Assembly: GCA_964518135.1 (NCBI GenBank)
Contig: CAZFEY010000029.1
Location: forward strand, 1 to 9,172
Origin: 2-12-FULL-40-12 sp964518135
GTDB taxonomy: Bacteria > Patescibacteriota > Minisyncoccia > Minisyncoccales > 2-12-FULL-40-12
Direction of reading: 5' to 3'
Length of the DNA: 9,172 nucleotides
Below are positions 6,800-9,172 of this stretch, piece after piece (positions within the stretch are counted from its first letter, which is position 1; each line of letters begins with the position of its first letter). Both the position numbers and the translations under genes were made by a program. Below the pieces are notes generated by a model, which did no database searches, had not been told where the DNA came from, and saw only the letters and a list, made by a program, of their open reading frames with translations.

Positions 6800-6806
6800 C
6801 TCCTTT
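6800..6806 (-). promoter_or_regulatory. Shine-Dalgarno site of glmS
   Basis: AAAGGAG on the minus strand lies 9 nt before the ATG at 6790. Cys must be residue 2 of the mature enzyme, which independently confirms this start. Confidence 0.85.
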
Positions 6807-6872
6807 CTTTATGGTTATTAGGTTGAAAATGAGCTGTTTTAATAGTTTGACAGAACCAAACTACGTACCAAG

Positions 6873-6901
6873 ATTATTGGATATTATTTGAGACTTGTCA
6901 A
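6873..6901 (-). promoter_or_regulatory. Sigma70-type promoter of glmS
   Basis: On the minus strand TTGACA (6901-6896) and AATAAT (6878-6873) are separated by 17 bp, with a predicted start near 6866 and a 5' leader of about 76 nt. Within that leader AGTTTG and CAAACT (6862-6857, 6849-6844) can form a 6-bp hairpin with a 7-nt loop. Confidence 0.72.
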
Positions 6902-6944
6902 TTTTGAGAAACGAGATTAATTACGCAGCTTGTTTAAAAAAGAT

Positions 6945-7271
6945 TTAATTGCGCGAATCAAGATTGTTTTTGGTTACACGTTTTTTTATTGCCTTACCAA
7001 GGGATAAGGATATCAAGACCGCGATACCTGTTACGACGAGCGAGTAAAATATTTTCTCTGTGGTTGTAGATATTTCGCCGAAAATATCTTTAAATAATTG
7101 TTTTAGCGCATCTTCCCATGCGAGCGCTGCAATAAGGCCAGCAGCTGCAATAATAAGAATTGCTGTTCGCTCAAAGAAGCTGTCGCGCATGCGACGTAAT
7201 TCATATTTTTTAAAAAGCTCGTCTAGTTCAATAATAAATTGTTCTTTTGGTTTTTGAGGTTCGTTCATCAT
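6945..7271 (-). CDS. DUF5654-like small membrane protein
   Basis: This 108-residue protein has a charged N-terminal part with a likely short coiled coil (about 12-35, ELDELFKKYELRRMRD). A hydrophobic helix follows, RTAILIIAAAGLIAALAWEDAL (35-56), then an amphipathic linker (57-73) and a second helix (75-93), and the C-terminus is basic. The GLIAALAWEDALK pattern resembles DUF5654 proteins of archaea and Patescibacteria, as I recall them; their function is unknown. The reading frame stays open upstream to 7361, but that extension would cross a palindromic repeat and the 3' part of tRNA-Arg. I therefore choose the ATG at 7271; 7268 is also possible. No Shine-Dalgarno at a normal distance is visible. 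The gene lies between tRNA-Arg and glmS on the same strand, and readthrough from the tRNA promoter is possible. Confidence 0.78.
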   Translation of the reverse strand: MMNEPQKPKEQFIIELDELFKKYELRRMRDSFFERTAILIIAAAGLIAALAWEDALKQLFKDIFGEISTTTEKIFYSLVVTGIAVLISLSLGKAIKKRVTKNNLDSRN

Positions 7272-7296
7272 AATTTTTTTGTGCCCTCGAGAGGAA

Positions 7297-7320
7297 TCCC
7301 TGCCTGTCGGCAGACAGGGA
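7297..7320. repeat. Palindromic repeat between the DUF5654-like gene and tRNA-Arg
   Basis: CCTGTC (7303-7308) and GACAGG (7313-7318) form a hairpin with a GGCA loop. The outer TCCCTG (7297-7302) and CAGGGA (7315-7320) form a competing 6-bp stem, and TGCC/GGCA (7301-7304, 7309-7312) a third. Its GC richness and composition resemble the insertion in recG at 3656-3694. No T-run follows, so it is not a typical terminator. Confidence 0.6.
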
Positions 7321-7334
7321 ACCCGCATTATTTG

Positions 7335-7407
7335 TGTCCCCGGGAAGATTCGAACTTCCAATCTTCAGGTCCGCAACCTGACATTCTGTCCGTTGAACTA
7401 CGGGGAC
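7335..7407 (-). tRNA. tRNA-Arg (anticodon GCG)
   Basis: On the minus strand the acceptor stem GTCCCCG (7407-7401) pairs with CGGGGAC (7342-7336), discriminator A7335. The anticodon arm is TCAGG-TTGCGGA-CCTGA with GCG at positions 34-36. The T arm is GGAAG-TTCGAAT-CTTCC. The D loop AACGGACA carries A after GG, the A20 identity base expected for arginine. CCA is not fully encoded (discriminator A is followed by CA). A GCG arginine anticodon is unusual for bacteria, which normally use ACG changed to ICG. Confidence 0.94.
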
Positions 7408-7408
7408 A

Positions 7409-7430
7409 TGTCCATTAAACTACGAGGGCG
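7409..7430 (-). repeat. Degenerate copy of the tRNA-Arg 5' half
   Basis: TGTCCATTAAACTACGAGGGC (7409-7429, plus strand) matches 17 of 21 positions of the tRNA-Arg acceptor and D-arm segment at 7387-7407, displaced by 22 bp. No anticodon or T arm follows, so it is a partial duplication lying in the presumed 5' leader of the tRNA precursor. Confidence 0.7.
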
Positions 7431-7436
7431 ATGATT

Positions 7437-7455
7437 AAAAATTATCATAATTTTT
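7437..7455. repeat. Perfect 9-bp A/T inverted repeat in the divergent intergenic region
   Basis: AAAAATTAT and ATAATTTTT flank a single C at 7446. It lies upstream of tRNA-Arg and contains TATGATAAT on the minus strand (7449-7441). The same 9-mer occurs on the plus strand at 7486-7494 before the homing-endonuclease-like gene. These may be the two facing -10 regions of divergent promoters. Confidence 0.45.
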
Positions 7456-7485
7456 GAATAATTTCTATAGGCGATAAGGCAAAAG

Positions 7486-7494
7486 TATGATAAT
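7486..7494 (+). promoter_or_regulatory. Candidate -10 region of the LAGLIDADG gene
   Basis: TATGATAAT contains TATGAT and GATAAT, ending 8-11 nt before the ATG at 7503. No -35 match at 16-18 bp is visible. If real, the transcript would begin at or just before the start codon. Confidence 0.35.
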
Positions 7495-7502
7495 ATGGAG
7501 AT

Positions 7503-8501
7503 ATGGCAGAGAAGTTTAATTATAAAAGAGTGATTTTTCCGGATGGCAAACAGGGTAGATTCATAGAAAAGGTTTTAGTTAAAATCCCCCTGCAAAAAGC
7601 GATGAGTCTTTGTGGTTTGTCCGCTAGGACTATAAGGGATTGGAGACGCGAGAAGTTTTCGATGGATTATAAATCTCTTAAAATTTTATGTAGGCATATA
7701 AAACTTTCCATCCCTCACAATATAAAACTACAGGATCGTTATTGGTATGTTGTCAAAGGGGCATCAAAAGGGGGAGAGGCTATAATGCAAAAATACGGGA
7801 GAGTTGGCGGAGATCCGGAGTATCGAAAAATGAAATGGCGTGAATGGTGGGAGCGAGAAGGTAAATATAAAAAGTATTCCGTTGTCGGAACTTCTAAGCC
7901 AATCAAGACGCCTAGTTTCTCAGAAGATCTTGCAGAATTTGTTGGAATTATACTGGGAGATGGTGGTATCAGTCGGTATCAGATGGTTATTACTCTTCAT
8001 ATGATAGATGATAAAGAATATGGTAATTTTATCTGTAACCTTGCGAAAGAATTATTCGGAGTTCCGGTAGGAATCCATTCAGACAAAAAGAATTCGGTTA
8101 TTGACTATGTGATTTCAAGAATTGAACTTATTCGATTACTTAAGAAGCTTGGATTAAAGGAAGGAAATAAGGTGAAGCAACAAGTTGATATTCCGGACTG
8201 GATAAAGAAAAATAAAAAATATTCAATTGCTTGTGTTCGTGGGCTTGTTGATACAGATGGATGTATTTTTACGCATAGATATAAGGTGAAACACAAGATA
8301 TATTCGTATAAGAAATTATCCTTTACTAGTCGTTCTGGACCCCTTCGTTTGTCGGTTTTCCGTATACTAAATAGCTTGGATATAAAAAGCCGTTTGGATA
8401 ATGACTATGACGTGATGATTGATGCCCAGCAAGATACGTCTAAGTACTTTCGGGTTATTGGTTCTCACAATCCAAAACATTTGAAAAGATACAAAGATTG
8501 A
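7503..8501 (+). CDS. Free-standing LAGLIDADG homing-endonuclease-like protein with N-terminal HTH
   Basis: The 332-residue protein carries two LAGLIDADG-type motifs, LAEFVGIILGDG (143-154) and CVRGLVDTDG (244-253). The acidic residues Asp153 and Asp252 are in place for metal-dependent double-strand cleavage. Two motifs in one chain predict a monomeric enzyme with a long asymmetric recognition site. The N-terminal region (about 29-71, PLQKAMSLCGLSARTIRDWR) looks like a helix-turn-helix. A basic and aromatic segment follows (98-122, KYGRVGGDPEYRKMKWREWW), probably a further DNA contact. It is not inside another gene, so it is not a recognisable intein or intron ORF; it sits alone between two tRNA genes. 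A regulator derived from a homing endonuclease is the main alternative. GGAG is only 2 nt before the ATG, too close for a normal ribosome site. Confidence 0.87.
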   Translation: MAEKFNYKRVIFPDGKQGRFIEKVLVKIPLQKAMSLCGLSARTIRDWRREKFSMDYKSLKILCRHIKLSIPHNIKLQDRYWYVVKGASKGGEAIMQKYGRVGGDPEYRKMKWREWWEREGKYKKYSVVGTSKPIKTPSFSEDLAEFVGIILGDGGISRYQMVITLHMIDDKEYGNFICNLAKELFGVPVGIHSDKKNSVIDYVISRIELIRLLKKLGLKEGNKVKQQVDIPDWIKKNKKYSIACVRGLVDTDGCIFTHRYKVKHKIYSYKKLSFTSRSGPLRLSVFRILNSLDIKSRLDNDYDVMIDAQQDTSKYFRVIGSHNPKHLKRYKD

Positions 8502-8517
8502 AGTACTATCGATATTG

Positions 8518-8607
<90 letters not shown>

Positions 8608-8640
8608 AGAACATTTTTTATCGAGAGACCGACTTACTTG

Positions 8641-8659
8641 GATTTTTGAATTCAAAATC
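8641..8659. repeat. Small A/T-rich hairpin downstream of tRNA-Ser
   Basis: GATTTTTGAA and TTCAAAATC are complementary apart from one extra T, centred on an EcoRI-like GAATTC. No T-run follows it, so a terminator role is doubtful. The rest of 8608-8747 shows no gene. Confidence 0.4.
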
Positions 8660-8731
8660 AGTTCGGATAGAGTCGCCTTCGCTAAGTGTCCAAGCTTGAA
8701 CCGAGGCAAAGTAAGAAGTTTTAAGGTAGTA

Positions 8732-8742
8732 TTGTATACAAT
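8732..8742 (+). promoter_or_regulatory. Candidate -10/operator palindrome before the nuclease-like gene
   Basis: TTGTATACAA (8732-8741) is a perfect 10-bp palindrome overlapping a -10-like TACAAT (8737-8742) that ends 5 nt before the ATG at 8748. No convincing -35 is visible. It could be an operator for a self-regulating gene. Confidence 0.35.
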
Positions 8743-8747
8743 TTCCT

Positions 8748-9172
8748 ATGTATAAATATCATCACCCAAAGCCGATCATTGTAAAACTTACCGACGAGCT
8801 TGGTTTTCGATTGCGACAAAAAGCGGCTGAATATATTGCCGCAAATCAAAATCGGACCGGTGCAGAACGAGGAAGTTCAGAGGAACAGGGATTCGGTGCG
8901 CTTGCGGAGATAGTTATACGGAACAAGTTGGGTATACCAGAAATAAACCCTGAAGATCATCCGCTTGGATATGACCTTTTGCTTTCCTCCGGCATAAAAG
9001 TTGATGTTAAATGTCGCGGTGGCGCATTGCCATTCAAAGAGGAATACGAAAGCAGTGATGGTATTGCAAGAGAAGCAAAACATAATTTCTTTGCGCGACA
9101 GATGCATGACGAAAGACTGGACGCCGATATTTATGTTATGACTCACCTCGAAACTCCCAGCAAAAGAGAGCT
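8748..9172 (+). CDS. PD-(D/E)XK nuclease-like protein, N-terminal 141 residues (cut by window edge)
   Basis: The frame is open from the ATG at 8748 to the last base without a stop, so the 3' end is missing. The translation begins MYKYHHPKPIIVKLTDELGF. A helix with Glu54 (FGALAEIVIRNKLG, 49-62) is followed by GYDLLL (74-79) and KVDVKCRGG (84-92). The spacing of Asp76, Asp86 and Lys88 fits the D...(D/E)xK catalytic core of PD-(D/E)XK nucleases, with Glu54 as the possible upstream acid. A charged region and DADIYVMTHLE (125-135) follow, a beta strand expected after the core. Substrate and family are unknown. It may be a restriction enzyme, a repair nuclease or a mobile-element protein. No Shine-Dalgarno is seen. 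Its codon choice is more GC-balanced than that of the LAGLIDADG gene upstream. Confidence 0.72.
   Translation, partial: MYKYHHPKPIIVKLTDELGFRLRQKAAEYIAANQNRTGAERGSSEEQGFGALAEIVIRNKLGIPEINPEDHPLGYDLLLSSGIKVDVKCRGGALPFKEEYESSDGIAREAKHNFFARQMHDERLDADIYVMTHLETPSKRE

Noticed and set aside
3066..6826. Plus-strand ORFs of 65-136 codons opposite recG and glmS
   Set aside because: They are antisense shadows of two strongly conserved genes and have no start signals or recognisable domains.
6847..6852. TTGACA on the plus strand upstream of glmS as a promoter
   Set aside because: No -10 hexamer follows at 16-18 bp, and no plus-strand gene lies downstream.
6791..6866. glmS ribozyme or riboswitch in the glmS leader
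   Set aside because: The predicted leader is only about 76 nt and shows one simple hairpin, without the expected nested pseudoknot elements.
7272..7361. Upstream extension of the DUF5654-like ORF to an ATG at 7361
   Set aside because: It would run through the palindromic repeat and the 3' part of tRNA-Arg, and the added residues look non-conserved.
8877..9146. Minus-strand ORF of 89 codons at the right edge
   Set aside because: It is opposite the nuclease-like frame, which carries a recognisable PD-(D/E)XK pattern, and it has no family resemblance itself.

Overview
The window looks like a piece of a Patescibacteria (Candidate Phyla Radiation, probably Parcubacteria-like) genome. The reasons are an AT-rich base composition with weak or absent ribosome binding sites on several genes, a GT2 membrane glycosyltransferase and a DUF5654-like small membrane protein of types I associate with these lineages, a free-standing LAGLIDADG protein between tRNA genes, and short palindromic or A/T-rich repeats spliced in frame into recG. 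This placement is inference; no rRNA or other phylogenetic marker is present.

Layout, left to right. The left edge (1-97, minus) holds the first 32 codons of tsaD, which diverges from tRNA-Glu(UUC) (157-229) and a GT2 glycosyltransferase (276-1802, plus). A near-consensus sigma70 promoter at 1810-1838 then drives a long structured 5' leader and an unrecognised 199-residue acidic-tailed protein (2004-2603), closed by a strong terminator (2621-2654). Reading leftward on the minus strand come tRNA-Arg(GCG) (7335-7407), a DUF5654-like protein (6945-7271), glmS (4961-6790, own promoter and terminator) and recG (2666-4873). To the right, on the plus strand, are a LAGLIDADG homing-endonuclease-like gene (7503-8501), tRNA-Ser(GCU) with encoded CCA (8518-8607), and a PD-(D/E)XK nuclease-like gene that runs off the window (8748-9172). 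That last gene has no stop codon here.

The most interesting region is 1833-2003. The leader contains two near-copies of one segment, CCGCA-A-GGA at 1874-1882 and CCGCA-A5-GGA at 1982-1994. Both are complementary to a single segment, TCCTGCGG, at 1968-1975. The downstream copy contains the Shine-Dalgarno GGA. This is the topology of a translational switch, with an internal stem of 6-7 bp (1902-1908 with 1954-1960) as a possible sensor domain. I do not recognise it as a known riboswitch class, and the gene it controls is also unrecognised.

Other notable points are two in-frame repeat insertions in recG, a degenerate copy of a tRNA 5' half immediately upstream of tRNA-Arg, an unusual GCG arginine anticodon, and a repeated promoter layout that places a -10-like hexamer 5-11 nt before the start codon (possible leaderless mRNAs). 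glmS and the acidic protein have clearly higher GC than recG and the glycosyltransferase, and they carry good Shine-Dalgarno sites. The genes do not form one pathway: tsaD and the tRNAs serve translation, glmS and the GT2 enzyme serve envelope sugar synthesis, recG serves DNA repair, and the right end is nuclease-rich accessory DNA.
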